Below are positions 8,420 through 17,430 of a stretch of 37,702 nucleotides of DNA, one piece after another; the first letter of the stretch is position 1, and every line of letters starts with the position of its first letter. The stretch is from assembly GCA_035550315.1 (NCBI GenBank), contig DASZPL010000045.1, positions 1 to 37,702 on the forward strand, given 5' to 3'. The notes beneath the pieces are model-generated. The model searched no databases. It had not been told where the DNA came from and worked only from the letters and a program-made list of their open reading frames with translations. The stretch comes from DASZPL01 sp035550315. Its GTDB lineage: Bacteria; Actinomycetota; Actinomycetes; JAFAQI01. Position numbers and translations under genes: made by a program.

Positions 8420-9723
8420 TCGAGCGCTACACCTTGCCCGAGATGGGCCAAGTGTGGAGTGAGGCCCACAAGTACGAGTTGTGGTGCCGCGTCGAGACGA
8501 TCGTGCTCGAAGCCCACGCGGCCGCCGGCACCGTCCCGGCGGACGCGGTCGGACCGGTCCGGGCCGCGCTCCCGCCGACGCCCGACGCGGTGGCGGCGGT
8601 CGAGTCGGTCACGCAGCACGACGTCATCGCGTTCCTCACCGCCTGGGCGGACAACACCACACCGCGCGAAGCGGCCGCGTGGGTGCACCACGGCATGACG
8701 TCGAGTGACCTGCTCGACACCGCGCTCGCGGTGCAGCTCGTCGAGGCCACCGACCTGCTGCTCGCAAAGGCCACCGCCGTCGTGGTTGCGCTGCGCGACC
8801 ACGCGCTCGCCCACCGCGCCACCCTGCGGGTCGGCCGGACCCACGGGGTGCACGCCGAACCCGACGTCTGGGGTCACCGGGTTGCCGACTTCGCCTTCGC
8901 CATGGCCCGCTCCCGCGACCGGCTGGCGCGGGCGCGCGCCGCCGTCGCGATCGCCAAGATCTCGGGCGCGGTCGGCAGCTACTCCAACATCGACCCGGCG
9001 ATCGAGCGGCAGGTCGCCGACGCACTCGGTTTGCGTCCGGCCGACGTCGCCACCCAGGTCGTCATCCGTGACGGCATCAGCGAGTGGGTGTCGGCGCTCG
9101 CCGTGATGGCAACGGTCTGCGAGGCGATCGCGCTCGAAGTACGGCACGGGCAGCGCACCGAGGTGCGGGAGCTGGCCGAGCCATTCGGCTCCGGCCAGAA
9201 GGGGTCGAGCGCGATGCCGCACAAGCGCAACCCGATCCTGTGCGAGCGGATCTGCGGGCTGGCGCGGATCGTGCGGGCCCAGGTGGTGCCGGTCTACGAG
9301 GGCATCCCGCTGTGGCACGAGCGCGACATCTCGCATTCGTCGGTGGAGCGGATCGCGCTGCCGGACGCCGCCATCGGCACCGACTACCTGCTGCACCTGA
9401 CTACGCGGCTGGTCAACGGTTTGGTGGTCGACGCGGCGCGCATGCGCGCCAATCTCGACGCGACCGGCGGGTTGATCTACTCCAGCGCGGTGCTGCTGGA
9501 ACTCGTCGAGACTGGGCTGTCGCGCGAGGCGGCGTACGCCATCACGCAGGCGGCCGCGATGGAGACCTGGTCGAGCGGCACGCCGTTCCGGGAGACGCTG
9601 CGCAAGCACGCCGCTGACGCCGGCCAGCAGCTCGACGAGGCGCGGCTCGACGAGGTCTGCCGCCCCGAGCGTTACCTCGAGCGCCTGGACGGCGTGTTCG
9701 ACCGCGTCGCCAGCTTGCAGTGA
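8416..9723 (+). CDS. purB: Adenylosuccinate lyase
   Basis: This encodes 435 aa from GTG 8416, which overlaps the purD stop by four bases. It catalyses two β-eliminations of fumarate: SAICAR to AICAR in the main pathway and adenylosuccinate to AMP after PurA. Fumarase/aspartase superfamily motifs seen are HHGMTSSDLLDTA, GRTHGVHAEP with the catalytic His, and the signature SSAMPHKRNP on the flexible serine loop. KISGAVGSYSNIDP lies between them. The stop again overlaps the next start (GTGA), so purD, purB and purC are probably translationally coupled. Confidence 0.98.
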   Translation: MIERYTLPEMGQVWSEAHKYELWCRVETIVLEAHAAAGTVPADAVGPVRAALPPTPDAVAAVESVTQHDVIAFLTAWADNTTPREAAAWVHHGMTSSDLLDTALAVQLVEATDLLLAKATAVVVALRDHALAHRATLRVGRTHGVHAEPDVWGHRVADFAFAMARSRDRLARARAAVAIAKISGAVGSYSNIDPAIERQVADALGLRPADVATQVVIRDGISEWVSALAVMATVCEAIALEVRHGQRTEVRELAEPFGSGQKGSSAMPHKRNPILCERICGLARIVRAQVVPVYEGIPLWHERDISHSSVERIALPDAAIGTDYLLHLTTRLVNGLVVDAARMRANLDATGGLIYSSAVLLELVETGLSREAAYAITQAAAMETWSSGTPFRETLRKHAADAGQQLDEARLDEVCRPERYLERLDGVFDRVASLQ

Positions 9724-10619
9724 CCGCGCTCCCCGGGCTCGAGCACCGGCACCTGCACGCCGGGAAGGTGCGCGACCTCTACGACGCCGACGACGGCCGG
9801 CTGGTCATGGTCGCCAGCGACCGGATCTCGGCGTACGACTACATCCTGCCGACCGAGATCCCCGACAAGGGCGCCGTCCTCACCGGCATGTCGCTGTGGT
9901 GGTTCGCGCAGCTGGCCGACGTGATCCCGAATCACGTCCTCAGCGCCGATCCCGCCGACTTCCCGAGCGACTTCGCGCCGTACGCCGACGAGCTGCGCGG
10001 CCGGTCGGTGCTGTGCCGGCGGCTGACGATGGTCGCGGTCGAGTGCGTCGCCCGCGGCTACCTGGCGGGCAGCGGTGTCGTCGAGTACGCCGAGCGCGGC
10101 AGCGTCTGCGGCGTGGCACTGCCGGCCGGCCTGGTCGAGGGTTCGCGGTTGCCGGAGCCGATCTTCACGCCGACCACGAAGGCGCCGGTGGGCGAACACG
10201 ATGCGCCGATGACCTTCGCCGACGTCGTTGCCGCGGTCGGCGCCGACACGGCGGAAGCGCTGCAGTCGCTGACCTTGGCGGTCTATCAGCGCGGCCGCGA
10301 GCTGGCCGAGCGGGCCGGCATCCTGCTGGCCGACACCAAGGTCGAGATCGGCCTCGACGATGCCGGTCAACTGGTGCTCGGCGACGAGGTGCTGACCCCG
10401 GACTCGTCGAGGTTCTGGCCCGCCGACGGCTGGCAGCCGGGTGGCCCGCAGCCGTCGTACGACAAGCAGTTCGTTCGCGACTGGCTTGCCGCGCACTGGG
10501 ATCGCAGCGGCTCGCCGCCGCCCCTGCCGGATGACGTCGTCGCTCGCACCCGCGAGAAGTACGTCGAGGCCTACGAGCGGCTCACCGGTCAACGCTTCGC
10601 CGACTACCTCGCCGGCTGA
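9720..10619 (+). CDS. purC: SAICAR synthetase
   Basis: This encodes 299 aa from GTG 9720, overlapping the purB stop. It ligates CAIR and aspartate with ATP to form SAICAR. Motifs present are HAGKVRDLY at the N-terminus, the signature region ASDRISAYDYILPTEIPDKG, ECVARGYLAGSG, and LADTKVEIG followed by LTPDSSRFW. The length matches the roughly 300-residue stand-alone form and is not fused to PurE. The CAIR-forming enzymes PurE and PurK are not in this window. Confidence 0.98.
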   Translation: MTALPGLEHRHLHAGKVRDLYDADDGRLVMVASDRISAYDYILPTEIPDKGAVLTGMSLWWFAQLADVIPNHVLSADPADFPSDFAPYADELRGRSVLCRRLTMVAVECVARGYLAGSGVVEYAERGSVCGVALPAGLVEGSRLPEPIFTPTTKAPVGEHDAPMTFADVVAAVGADTAEALQSLTLAVYQRGRELAERAGILLADTKVEIGLDDAGQLVLGDEVLTPDSSRFWPADGWQPGGPQPSYDKQFVRDWLAAHWDRSGSPPPLPDDVVARTREKYVEAYERLTGQRFADYLAG

Positions 10620-10636
10620 CCGTTAGGGTCGATCGC

Positions 10637-10885
10637 GTGGCGCGGGTAGTGGTGGACGTGATGCCGAAGCCGGAGATCCTCGACCCGCAGGGGCAGGCAA
10701 TCGCGCGGGCGCTGCCCGCGCTCGGCCTGGGCGCCGTCACCGGGGTGCGGCAGGGCAAGCGGTTCGAGCTCGACGTCGACGGCGACGACCCGCTCGGCAC
10801 CGCGACCCGGGCGGCGGAGGCGCTGCTCGCCAACCCGGTGATCGAGGACTTCACGGTGCGGCTCGAGGACCAACCCCGCCAGTAG
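10637..10885 (+). CDS. purS: Phosphoribosylformylglycinamidine synthase, PurS subunit
   Basis: This encodes 82 aa from GTG 10637, the normal size for PurS. It is the small structural subunit that joins PurQ and PurL into the FGAM synthase complex and helps ammonia pass between them. The protein is a short β-α-β domain: VVVDVMPKPEILDPQGQAI, then VTGVRQGKRFELDVDG, then LANPVIEDF. It lies directly between purC (17 bp) and purQ (9 bp), the standard order for the three-component enzyme in Gram-positive bacteria. Confidence 0.96.
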   Translation: MARVVVDVMPKPEILDPQGQAIARALPALGLGAVTGVRQGKRFELDVDGDDPLGTATRAAEALLANPVIEDFTVRLEDQPRQ

Positions 10886-10894
10886 ACTCGAGCC

Positions 10895-11587
10895 GTGCCA
10901 GCCCGCATCGGTGTCGTGACCTTCCCGGGCTCGCTCGATGACCGCGACGCCGCCCGCGCCGCCCGGGTCGCCGGTGCCGAGCCGGTCGCCCTCTGGCACG
11001 GCGACACCGATTTGCAAGGCGTCGACGCCGTCGTCCTGCCCGGCGGCTTCTCCTACGGCGACTACCTGCGCGGCGGAGCGATCGCGCGGTTCTCACCGAT
11101 CGTCGACGAGGTGGTCGCCGCCGCCGGCCGCGCCCTGCCGGTGCTCGGCATCTGCAACGGCTTCCAGGTGCTGTGCGAGGCGCATCTGCTGCCCGGTGCG
11201 CTGATCCGCAATGCCGGCTTGCACTTCGTTTGCCGCGATCAGCGGTTGCGGGTCGAGTCGACGTCGACGGCGTGGACGAACCAGTACGCCGCCGACGAGG
11301 AGATCGTGATCCCGATCAAGCACGGTGAGGGCCGCTACGTCGCCTCGGACGACGTGTTGGACGAGCTCGAGCGCACCGGCCGGGTGGTGTTCCGCTACAT
11401 CGGCGATTCCGGCCGCCCGGCCAACCCGAACGGCGCGCTGCGCGACATCGCCGGCATCCGCAACGAGGCCGGAAACGTCGTCGGGCTGATGCCGCACCCC
11501 GAGCACGCGATCGAGTCGCTCACTGGCCCCAGCGCCGACGGTCTCACGATGTTCACCTCGGTGCTGAAGTCCTTCGTTGCTGCTTGA
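10895..11587 (+). CDS. purQ: Phosphoribosylformylglycinamidine synthase, glutaminase subunit PurQ
   Basis: This encodes 230 aa from GTG 10895. It is a class I glutamine amidotransferase that hydrolyses glutamine and feeds ammonia to PurL. The N-terminal VVTFPGSLDDRDAAR is followed by LPGGFSYGDYLRGGAIA, the nucleophile Cys in VLGICNGFQVL, and the His and Glu of MPHPEHAIE. The stop overlaps the purL ATG as TGATG, so the two subunits are probably made in step. Confidence 0.97.
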   Translation: MPARIGVVTFPGSLDDRDAARAARVAGAEPVALWHGDTDLQGVDAVVLPGGFSYGDYLRGGAIARFSPIVDEVVAAAGRALPVLGICNGFQVLCEAHLLPGALIRNAGLHFVCRDQRLRVESTSTAWTNQYAADEEIVIPIKHGEGRYVASDDVLDELERTGRVVFRYIGDSGRPANPNGALRDIAGIRNEAGNVVGLMPHPEHAIESLTGPSADGLTMFTSVLKSFVAA

Positions 11588-13836
11588 TGGACACCGTCGA
11601 GTACGCCGCCACCACCCCTGACCTCGACCAGCCCTACCTCGAACTCGGCCTAAAGCCGGACGAGTACCAGCGGATCCGGGAGATCCTCGGCCGCCGCCCG
11701 ACCGACACCGAGCTGGCGATGTACTCGGTGATGTGGAGCGAGCACTGCTCCTACAAGTCCTCCAAGGTGCACCTGCGCCAGTTCGCCGTCGACCCGCCGG
11801 CCAGCGAGGCGATGCTGGTCGGCATCGGCGAGAACGCCGGCGTCATCGACGTCGGCGACGGCCTGGCCGTCACCTTCAAGGTCGAGAGTCACAACCACCC
11901 GTCGTACGTCGAGCCCTACCAAGGCGCGGCGACCGGCGTCGGCGGCATCGTCCGCGACATCCTCACCATGGGCGCGCGGCCGATCGCGGTGATGGACTCG
12001 CTGCGGTTCGGCGAACCCAACGCGCCCGAGACCCGCGGCCTGGTCGGCGGCGTGGTCGCCGGCGTCGGCGGCTACGGCAACTGCCTTGGCCTGCCGAACA
12101 TCGGCGGCGAGCTCGCCTTCGACCCGACGTACGCCGGCAACCCGCTGGTCAATGCGTTGTGCGTCGGGGTGCTGCCGCACGACCGGCTGCAGCTCGCGCA
12201 GGCGAAGGGCGTTGGCAATCAGGTCGTGCTGCTCGGCGCCAAGACCGGGCGCGATGGCATCGGCGGTGTCTCGGTGCTCGCCAGCGCCACCTTCGACGAG
12301 GGTGGGCCGTCGAAGCGGCCGGCGGTGCAGGTCGGCGACCCGTTCACCGAAAAGCTGCTGATCGAGTGCTGTCTCGAGCTGTTCGACCGCGGCCTGATCA
12401 CCGGCATCCAGGACCTCGGCGGCGCCGGGCTGTCGTGCGCCACCAGCGAGACGGCCTCGCACGGTGACGGCGGGATGCGGATCGACCTGGACCGGGTGCC
12501 GCTGCGCGAGGCGTCGATGCCGCCGCTGGAAGTGCTGACCAGTGAGTCGCAGGAGCGGATGCTCGCCATCGTCGTGCCCGAGCATGTCGACGAGGTGCTG
12601 GCCACCTGTGCGAAGTGGGGCGTGCTCGCGACCGTGATCGGTGAGGTCACGGATGGCGACCGGCTGGTCGTGCGCTGGCACGGCGACGTGGTCGCCGACG
12701 TACCACCCGGCTCGCTGGCAGATGACGGACCGGTCTACAGCCGCCCGCTTGCCCGCCCCGACGCCGAGCAGGATGCGCTCGCCGCCGACGGCGCCGACCG
12801 GCTGCCGCGCCCGTCCAGCCCGGCCGAGTTGCGGGAGGCGATGATGCGGCTGGCTGCCTCACCGGACCTGTGCTCGCGCCGCTGGGTGACCGAGCAGTAC
12901 GACCGCTACGTCCTTGGCGGCACCGCCCTCGCGATGCCGCACGACGCCGGTGTCGTTCGGTTGTCCGACGACAGCCCGCGCGGGATCGCGCTCTCGCTCG
13001 ACGGCAACGGCCGGATGGCGCGGCTCGACCCGTACGCCGGCGCGCAGCTGGTCCTGGCCGAGGCCTATCGCAACGTGGCCTGCACCGGAGCGCGACCGCT
13101 CGCGGTCACCGACTGCCTGAACTTCGGTTCGCCCGAAGACCCCGCCGTGATGTGGCAGTTCGCCGAAGCCACCCGCGGCATCGCCGACGGCTGCCGCGTC
13201 CTCGGCACGCCGGTCACCGGCGGCAACGTCAGCTTCTACAACCAGACCGGCGCGACCGCGATCCACCCGACGCCCGTGCTCGGAGTGCTCGGCGTCATCG
13301 ACGACGTGTCCCGACGGCTGCCCAGCGGCTTCGTCGCCGCCGGTCACGCCGTCATCCTGCTCGGCGACACCGCGGCCGAGCTGGACGGCTCGGCGTGGGC
13401 GTGGGTGACTCACCGGCACCTCGGCGGCCGGCCGCCTGCCGTCCGGCTCGACGCCGAGCAGGCACTCGCCCGGTTGGTCGCGCAGGCTGCCGCGGATGGC
13501 CGGATCTCGAACGCCCACGACGTCTCCGACGGCGGCCTCGCGCAGGCCTTGGTCGAGGCGGTGCTGATCGACGGTGTCGGCGCCACCGTCTCGGTCGCGG
13601 ACTGCGTCCCGGACGGCGACCGGTTCGTCGCGTTGTTCAGCGAGTCGACCGCCCGCGCGATCGTCGCCACCCCGGAGCCGGACGCGGTGCTGGCGAGCGC
13701 CGCATCGTTCGGCGTACCGGCTCGGCTGATCGGCACCACCGGCGGCGACGCGTTGGTCATCGACGAGGTCGGCGAGCTGTCCATCGCCGAGCTGCGCGAG
13801 GCCTCGGAGGCGACGCTGCCCACCCTGTTCGGCTGA
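11587..13836 (+). CDS. purL: Phosphoribosylformylglycinamidine synthase, large subunit PurL
   Basis: This encodes 749 aa, the small PurL form that needs PurS and PurQ (the fused enterobacterial enzyme is about 1300 aa). It converts FGAR, ATP and ammonia to FGAM. Seen are the N-terminal region with MWSEHCSYKSSK, the catalytic-His segment VESHNHPSYVEPYQGAATGVGG, TMGARPIAVMDSLRFG, and DLGGAGLSCATSE, with the pseudosymmetric second half carrying TGARPLAVTDCLNFG and VTGGNVSFYN. ATG 11587 overlaps the purQ stop; the TTG one codon earlier is a less likely start. The stop overlaps the next gene's ATG. Confidence 0.98.
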   Translation: MDTVEYAATTPDLDQPYLELGLKPDEYQRIREILGRRPTDTELAMYSVMWSEHCSYKSSKVHLRQFAVDPPASEAMLVGIGENAGVIDVGDGLAVTFKVESHNHPSYVEPYQGAATGVGGIVRDILTMGARPIAVMDSLRFGEPNAPETRGLVGGVVAGVGGYGNCLGLPNIGGELAFDPTYAGNPLVNALCVGVLPHDRLQLAQAKGVGNQVVLLGAKTGRDGIGGVSVLASATFDEGGPSKRPAVQVGDPFTEKLLIECCLELFDRGLITGIQDLGGAGLSCATSETASHGDGGMRIDLDRVPLREASMPPLEVLTSESQERMLAIVVPEHVDEVLATCAKWGVLATVIGEVTDGDRLVVRWHGDVVADVPPGSLADDGPVYSRPLARPDAEQDALAADGADRLPRPSSPAELREAMMRLAASPDLCSRRWVTEQYDRYVLGGTALAMPHDAGVVRLSDDSPRGIALSLDGNGRMARLDPYAGAQLVLAEAYRNVACTGARPLAVTDCLNFGSPEDPAVMWQFAEATRGIADGCRVLGTPVTGGNVSFYNQTGATAIHPTPVLGVLGVIDDVSRRLPSGFVAAGHAVILLGDTAAELDGSAWAWVTHRHLGGRPPAVRLDAEQALARLVAQAAADGRISNAHDVSDGGLAQALVEAVLIDGVGATVSVADCVPDGDRFVALFSESTARAIVATPEPDAVLASAASFGVPARLIGTTGGDALVIDEVGELSIAELREASEATLPTLFG

Positions 13837-14639
13837 TGCCACCGCGCGGTCAACGATCGACGGCGCGGCTGCCCGACCTCCGCGTGGCGTACGACGCGCA
13901 GCAGGCCCTGTTAGTGCAGTGGCTGGCCGACCTGCCGGCCGCGGCGTGGCGGCAGCCAACCCGGCTGGCCGGTTGGACGGTGCACGACCTCGCGTTCCAC
14001 ACCACCGAGGTGCCACGTGCGCTGACTCGAGCCATTGCCGAACCGCGCCCGACGGCACGTGCGCTGAGGATCGCCGAGTACACCGCGCATTGGGCATCGG
14101 CCGCGGATGAGATCGCGGCGCGCGACCGCGGCGCCGCGGGCGACCTCACGCCGGCGCAGATCCTCGACCGCCACGCCGCGGAACACGCCGCCCTGCACGC
14201 CGCACTCGACGAGACGACCGGCGATCCGGCGATCGCGGCCCGCCGGGGTCCGATCAAGCTCTCCGACTTCCTCGCAACGCGCATCAACGAGCTAGTCGTG
14301 CACGGCCTCGACCTCGCGGCAGCGGTCCCGGATCAACCCGCGATGCCGCTTGACCGCCGCGCCGCCGCAGTCTCGTGCCGGATGCTGGCCGGCATCCTCG
14401 CCGAGCGTGTCCCCGGGCGCAGTGTCGAGCTCCGCGTCCCGCCTTACGTCGCCGTGCAGTGCGTCGCCGGCCCGCGTCACACCAGAGGTACGCCGCCGAA
14501 TGTCGTCGAGGTCGAGCCGGTCGGCTGGATCGAGCTCGCAACCGGCCGCCTCGACTGGACGGCCGCGGTCGACGGCGGCGCGGTGCGCGCGAGCGGCGAG
14601 CGCTCCGATTTGTCGGCGTACCTTCCGGTGCTTTCCTGA
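13836..14639 (+). CDS. Maleylpyruvate-isomerase-fold (MDMPI), sterol-carrier-like protein
   Basis: This encodes 267 aa from ATG 13836, which overlaps the purL stop (TGATG). The N-terminal half is a DinB/MDMPI four-helix domain with LAGWTVHDLAFHTTE, and the C-terminal half is an SCP2-like domain. The metal triad of mycothiol-dependent isomerases appears intact: His55 in DLAFH, then Glu152 and His156 in INELVVHGLDLA. Mycothiol is the actinobacterial thiol cofactor, so thiol-dependent chemistry is plausible, but the substrate is unknown. A gene of this kind after purL is common in Streptomyces and relatives. It is the last gene of the tightly packed purA-purL run. Confidence 0.85.
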   Translation: MPPRGQRSTARLPDLRVAYDAQQALLVQWLADLPAAAWRQPTRLAGWTVHDLAFHTTEVPRALTRAIAEPRPTARALRIAEYTAHWASAADEIAARDRGAAGDLTPAQILDRHAAEHAALHAALDETTGDPAIAARRGPIKLSDFLATRINELVVHGLDLAAAVPDQPAMPLDRRAAAVSCRMLAGILAERVPGRSVELRVPPYVAVQCVAGPRHTRGTPPNVVEVEPVGWIELATGRLDWTAAVDGGAVRASGERSDLSAYLPVLS

Positions 14640-14695
14640 GCCGCAGCCTTCCTGAGTCGCATAGGGTGCCCGGACAACCTGGGGGAGGTTCGGTC

Positions 14696-14926
14696 TTGAC
14701 GGCAGCGTTGAACCACACCATCGTCTACGTGCGCGACCGGGACGCGTCGGCCCAGTTCATCGCCCAGCTGCTCGGCGTAACGGTCGAAGAGCCATCGGGC
14801 CCGTTCCGCCCGGTGCCGCTCGGCAACGGCGTGACGCTCGACTACATGCAACGCGACGATGTCGTGACGGCGCAGCACTACCCGGCCGTGCGATCGAACC
14901 CGATCGTTCGCTCCAGCGGTCGCTGA
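14696..14926 (+). pseudogene. Truncated VOC (glyoxalase/bleomycin-resistance fold) gene
   Basis: A TTG start at 14696 lies 7 nt after a strong GGGGGAGG (14681-14688). It opens a 76-codon frame beginning with LNHTIVYVRDRDASAQFIAQ and continuing to LDYMQRDDVVTAQHY. This is the first βαβββ half of a VOC protein; full members are about 125-135 aa. After AQHY the sequence loses all family resemblance and stops within 17 codons. I found no second half in other frames nearby, so an internal or terminal deletion is more likely than a single frameshift. A short functional protein cannot be excluded because the ribosome-binding site is still intact. Confidence 0.65.
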
Positions 14927-14991
14927 GTCTTCAACTACGAAGTCCAGCGGGTACGCGGCCTCCCTGGATCGCAGTTGCTCTAATCGACCTT

Positions 14992-15483
14992 ATGCGGAAA
15001 CTTCGGATGGAGGGCAGCGTGAGTCGGGTGGTCGCGGCCTCGCCGGATCTCGTATACGCAGCGATCTCCGACGTCCGGCGCATCCCGGAGTGGAGCGCCG
15101 AGTGCTATCGATGCGAGTGGCTCGATTCAGGAAGCGACGCGATTTGCGGTCGCCGCTTCCGTGGTCGCTCTCGATCCGGCCTTATGCGCTGGGCGAAGAC
15201 CTGCGAAGTCACAAGCGCCGATCCACCGCGCACGTTCGGCTTTCGGACTCTCGCCAGCTGGCGTAGCCCGAGCTCGACTGAGTGGCGCTACGACCTTGAG
15301 CCAGCCGCGGGGGGCACGCGGCTCGCAGAGTCATACGTGATCCATCGCGCGCCGCCGGGGCCGCTGCTCGCCGTGATCGCGCTACTGGCCCCGCACCACT
15401 TCGACATGACGCCCGACCTCGCGGCCACTCTCGAGCGAATTGACGGCGTGCTAACTGGATCCGAAGGAACGTCTCGACCCTGA
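14992..15483 (+). CDS. SRPBCC (polyketide cyclase/START-like) family protein
   Basis: This encodes 163 aa from ATG 14992. The GTG at 15019 is a serious alternative because GGAGGG at 15009-15014 sits right before it. The sequence has the helix-grip pattern: SRVVAASPDLVYAAISDVRRIPEW at the start, CGRRFRGRSRSGLMRWAKTCEV and TEWRYDLEPAAGGTRLAESY, then a C-terminal helix. These proteins bind hydrophobic ligands in a deep pocket, and no catalytic residues can be assigned. It lies between the truncated VOC gene and the DUF4097 gene, within a stretch that interrupts the purL-purF neighbourhood. Confidence 0.82.
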   Translation: MRKLRMEGSVSRVVAASPDLVYAAISDVRRIPEWSAECYRCEWLDSGSDAICGRRFRGRSRSGLMRWAKTCEVTSADPPRTFGFRTLASWRSPSSTEWRYDLEPAAGGTRLAESYVIHRAPPGPLLAVIALLAPHHFDMTPDLAATLERIDGVLTGSEGTSRP

Positions 15484-15517
15484 CCACTCGTGTCCTATTG
15501 CCGATTAAGGTCGCACT

Positions 15518-16231
15518 GTGGGTACACCGCGGAGGGCAGGCCTGGTCGCCGCCGTCCTGAGTGGCGGGCTCGTGGCAGCCAGTGGCGCCGATGCCGTGCC
15601 CTCGGCGCTGCATCACGTGACGACGACGGTGCCGGTGCACGGTCATGTCACTCGTCTCGTCGTGGACGACAACAGTGGCGCGGTCACGGTGCAAGCCGGC
15701 ACGACGTCGAGCGTTCGGCGGTCCAGCGACTGGAACCTGATCGCCCCCAAGGTCGCGCAGACCCTGCATGACGGAACGCTCACCGTCACGACTCGCTGCC
15801 CGAACGCGATCCCCGAGAACAACTGTGGCGTCGACCTCGTCGTCACGGTGCCGGCCCGGACGCGTACCGACGTGCACGCCGCCGTCGGCCACGTGAGCCT
15901 TCACGGCATGAGTGGCGACGCGTCCGTCGACGCCGCGGTTGGTGACGTGACGATCAGCCACGCGCGGTCCCGGCACGTGACGGTCGACAGCGCGGTCGGC
16001 GACTTGCGCATCAGCCTGGCCCGGTCGCCGCGAATGGTGCGGCTCAGCTCGCCGGTCGGCGACATCCAGCTGCGAGTGCCAGCCGGAACGTACGACGCCA
16101 GCGCGGTGAGCCAGCTCGGCGCCGCGAAGGTTCGCGGAATCACCCGGCGGGCGTCATCGCATCGTCACCTGTCGGCGCGAAGCGTCACCGGTGACGTTCA
16201 CATCCTTGGCGTCACACCAGCTGCGGGGTAA
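15518..16231 (+). CDS. Secreted DUF4097-type β-repeat (putative adhesin-like) protein
   Basis: This encodes 237 aa from GTG 15518. The N-terminus (TPRRAGLVAAVLSGGLVAASGADA) looks like a signal peptide, so the product is probably exported. The rest is a chain of short β-strands with recurring motifs AVGHVSLHG, AVGDVTISHA, AVGDLRISLA, PVGDIQLRV and VTGDVHILG. This is the repeat pattern of DUF4097/DUF2807 β-helix proteins. The single Cys pair in RCPNAIPENNC could form a disulfide. The molecular function is unknown; some family members are cell-surface or envelope-stress proteins. It converges on the HNH gene with a 4-bp gap. Confidence 0.8.
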   Translation: MGTPRRAGLVAAVLSGGLVAASGADAVPSALHHVTTTVPVHGHVTRLVVDDNSGAVTVQAGTTSSVRRSSDWNLIAPKVAQTLHDGTLTVTTRCPNAIPENNCGVDLVVTVPARTRTDVHAAVGHVSLHGMSGDASVDAAVGDVTISHARSRHVTVDSAVGDLRISLARSPRMVRLSSPVGDIQLRVPAGTYDASAVSQLGAAKVRGITRRASSHRHLSARSVTGDVHILGVTPAAG

Positions 16232-16235
16232 TCCG

Positions 16236-17399
16236 CTAGGTCCGGCGGACCTCGATGCCGCCTTGCGCGTTGCGCCAGATCGTCCACCTGCCGTTGTGGA
16301 CCAGCCAGTGGTGGAAGTGGCACAGGTACGCCGAGTTCGGGAGATCGGTCGGGCCGCCGTGCGCCCAGTGCTTCAGGTGATGCAACTGGCAGCGGTCGAG
16401 CCCGGCCTGGCAGCCGGGGAACGTGCAGCCGCCATCCCGGATCGCGGCTGCGCGGCGTTGGGCCGGCGTCCAGACCGGGGTCGCCCGCCCGAGGTCGAGA
16501 ACCGCGCCGTCGCTGCCGAGCACCGCAGGGATGAGGTTGGCGTCGCAGGCCAGTCGGCGCGCGGTTGCCGGGCTCACGTCGAACCGGCCGACGTTGCCGC
16601 CGGCGTCGGTTGCGTCCAGCTCGGCCCGCAGCGCTTCCCAGCTCAGCGTCGTGACCACGGTCGGTCGCTGCCCGCCGACGTCGGGGAGCCAGTCGCAAGC
16701 AAGCGAGTGGCGCGCCAAATCGACTAGCGCGTCGGCCTTGCGCTGGCACGACGTCCGCTCGTCGCCGGCGTCGTTCACCGCTCGCTGAGTCAGCGCGTTC
16801 AGCGCCGCGAGCATGGTCTCGCCGGACTCCGGATCGAGCATGGCCTCGAGATGAAGCATCCCCTCGAACGTCGTCACGGCCTTGGCCCAGCGGTCGGCGT
16901 ACATCCGCTGCTCGCGGGCCTCTCGATCCTCGTCAGCGCCGGAGCGCAGCCGGATCTCGCGGGCGACCTGTCCGAGCGTCACCGGATCCATCGATCTCGC
17001 GGCATCCACGAGGATCGACTCGGCGTCCTCGCGCCACATCAGCGGCAGCTTGCTCAGGCAGCCGTTGATCAGCCGAGCGTGCTCGTGGCTGATGTCGCCG
17101 GCGTCGAGGGCAGCAGCCAGCTTGGGCTGGAACGGACGCGACCGGGCTACCGCCACTCGCTGGCCGGCCTCGGTCGGGCTGAGCCGTTGCTCCTCGATCA
17201 GCCACGATCGTGTGGCCCGGCCCGCCTCGTTGATCGTCGCCTGCCGCGACTCGGCAACCTGCAGCCGCTGGCTGATCAGTCCGTCGAGCCGGGATCGCGC
17301 CTGCAGCAGCTCCTCGATCTCGGCGAGCAGCGCGGCATCGGACTCACTGCGCACGTCGGCGGCCGCGAGCGCGTCCAACACGGACAGCACCTGCGACAC
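16236..17399 (-). CDS. DUF222/13E12-type HNH endonuclease domain protein
   Basis: This encodes 387 aa from GTG 17399, chosen because GGGAGGAGG lies just before it; the open frame continues to 17477 without a better site. A long helical DUF222 region (about 1-250) is followed by an HNH domain near the C-terminus: CTFPGC, LDRCQLHHLKHWAHGG, and LCHFHHWLVHNG, containing the paired Cys and the His-Asn-His residues. The architecture matches the repeated 13E12 family of mycobacteria, which is considered mobile-like. Its promoter carries a perfect SOS box, so induction by DNA damage is expected. It sits between purL and purF but on the opposite strand, which suggests insertion into the purine cluster. 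Confidence 0.92.
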   Translation of the reverse strand: MSQVLSVLDALAAADVRSESDAALLAEIEELLQARSRLDGLISQRLQVAESRQATINEAGRATRSWLIEEQRLSPTEAGQRVAVARSRPFQPKLAAALDAGDISHEHARLINGCLSKLPLMWREDAESILVDAARSMDPVTLGQVAREIRLRSGADEDREAREQRMYADRWAKAVTTFEGMLHLEAMLDPESGETMLAALNALTQRAVNDAGDERTSCQRKADALVDLARHSLACDWLPDVGGQRPTVVTTLSWEALRAELDATDAGGNVGRFDVSPATARRLACDANLIPAVLGSDGAVLDLGRATPVWTPAQRRAAAIRDGGCTFPGCQAGLDRCQLHHLKHWAHGGPTDLPNSAYLCHFHHWLVHNGRWTIWRNAQGGIEVRRT

Positions 17400-17414
17400 G
17401 GCGCCTCCTCCCGG

Positions 17415-17430
17415 TCGAACGGATGTTCGA
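17415..17430. promoter_or_regulatory. LexA (SOS) box of the HNH/DUF222 gene
   Basis: The sequence TCGAACGGATGTTCGA has perfect TCGAAC and GTTCGA arms around a 4-bp centre. This matches the known actinobacterial/mycobacterial LexA consensus TCGAAC-N4-GTTCGA. It lies directly downstream of the -10 element on the minus strand, where LexA would cover the transcription start, and about 16 bp upstream of the GTG start. Confidence 0.88.
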
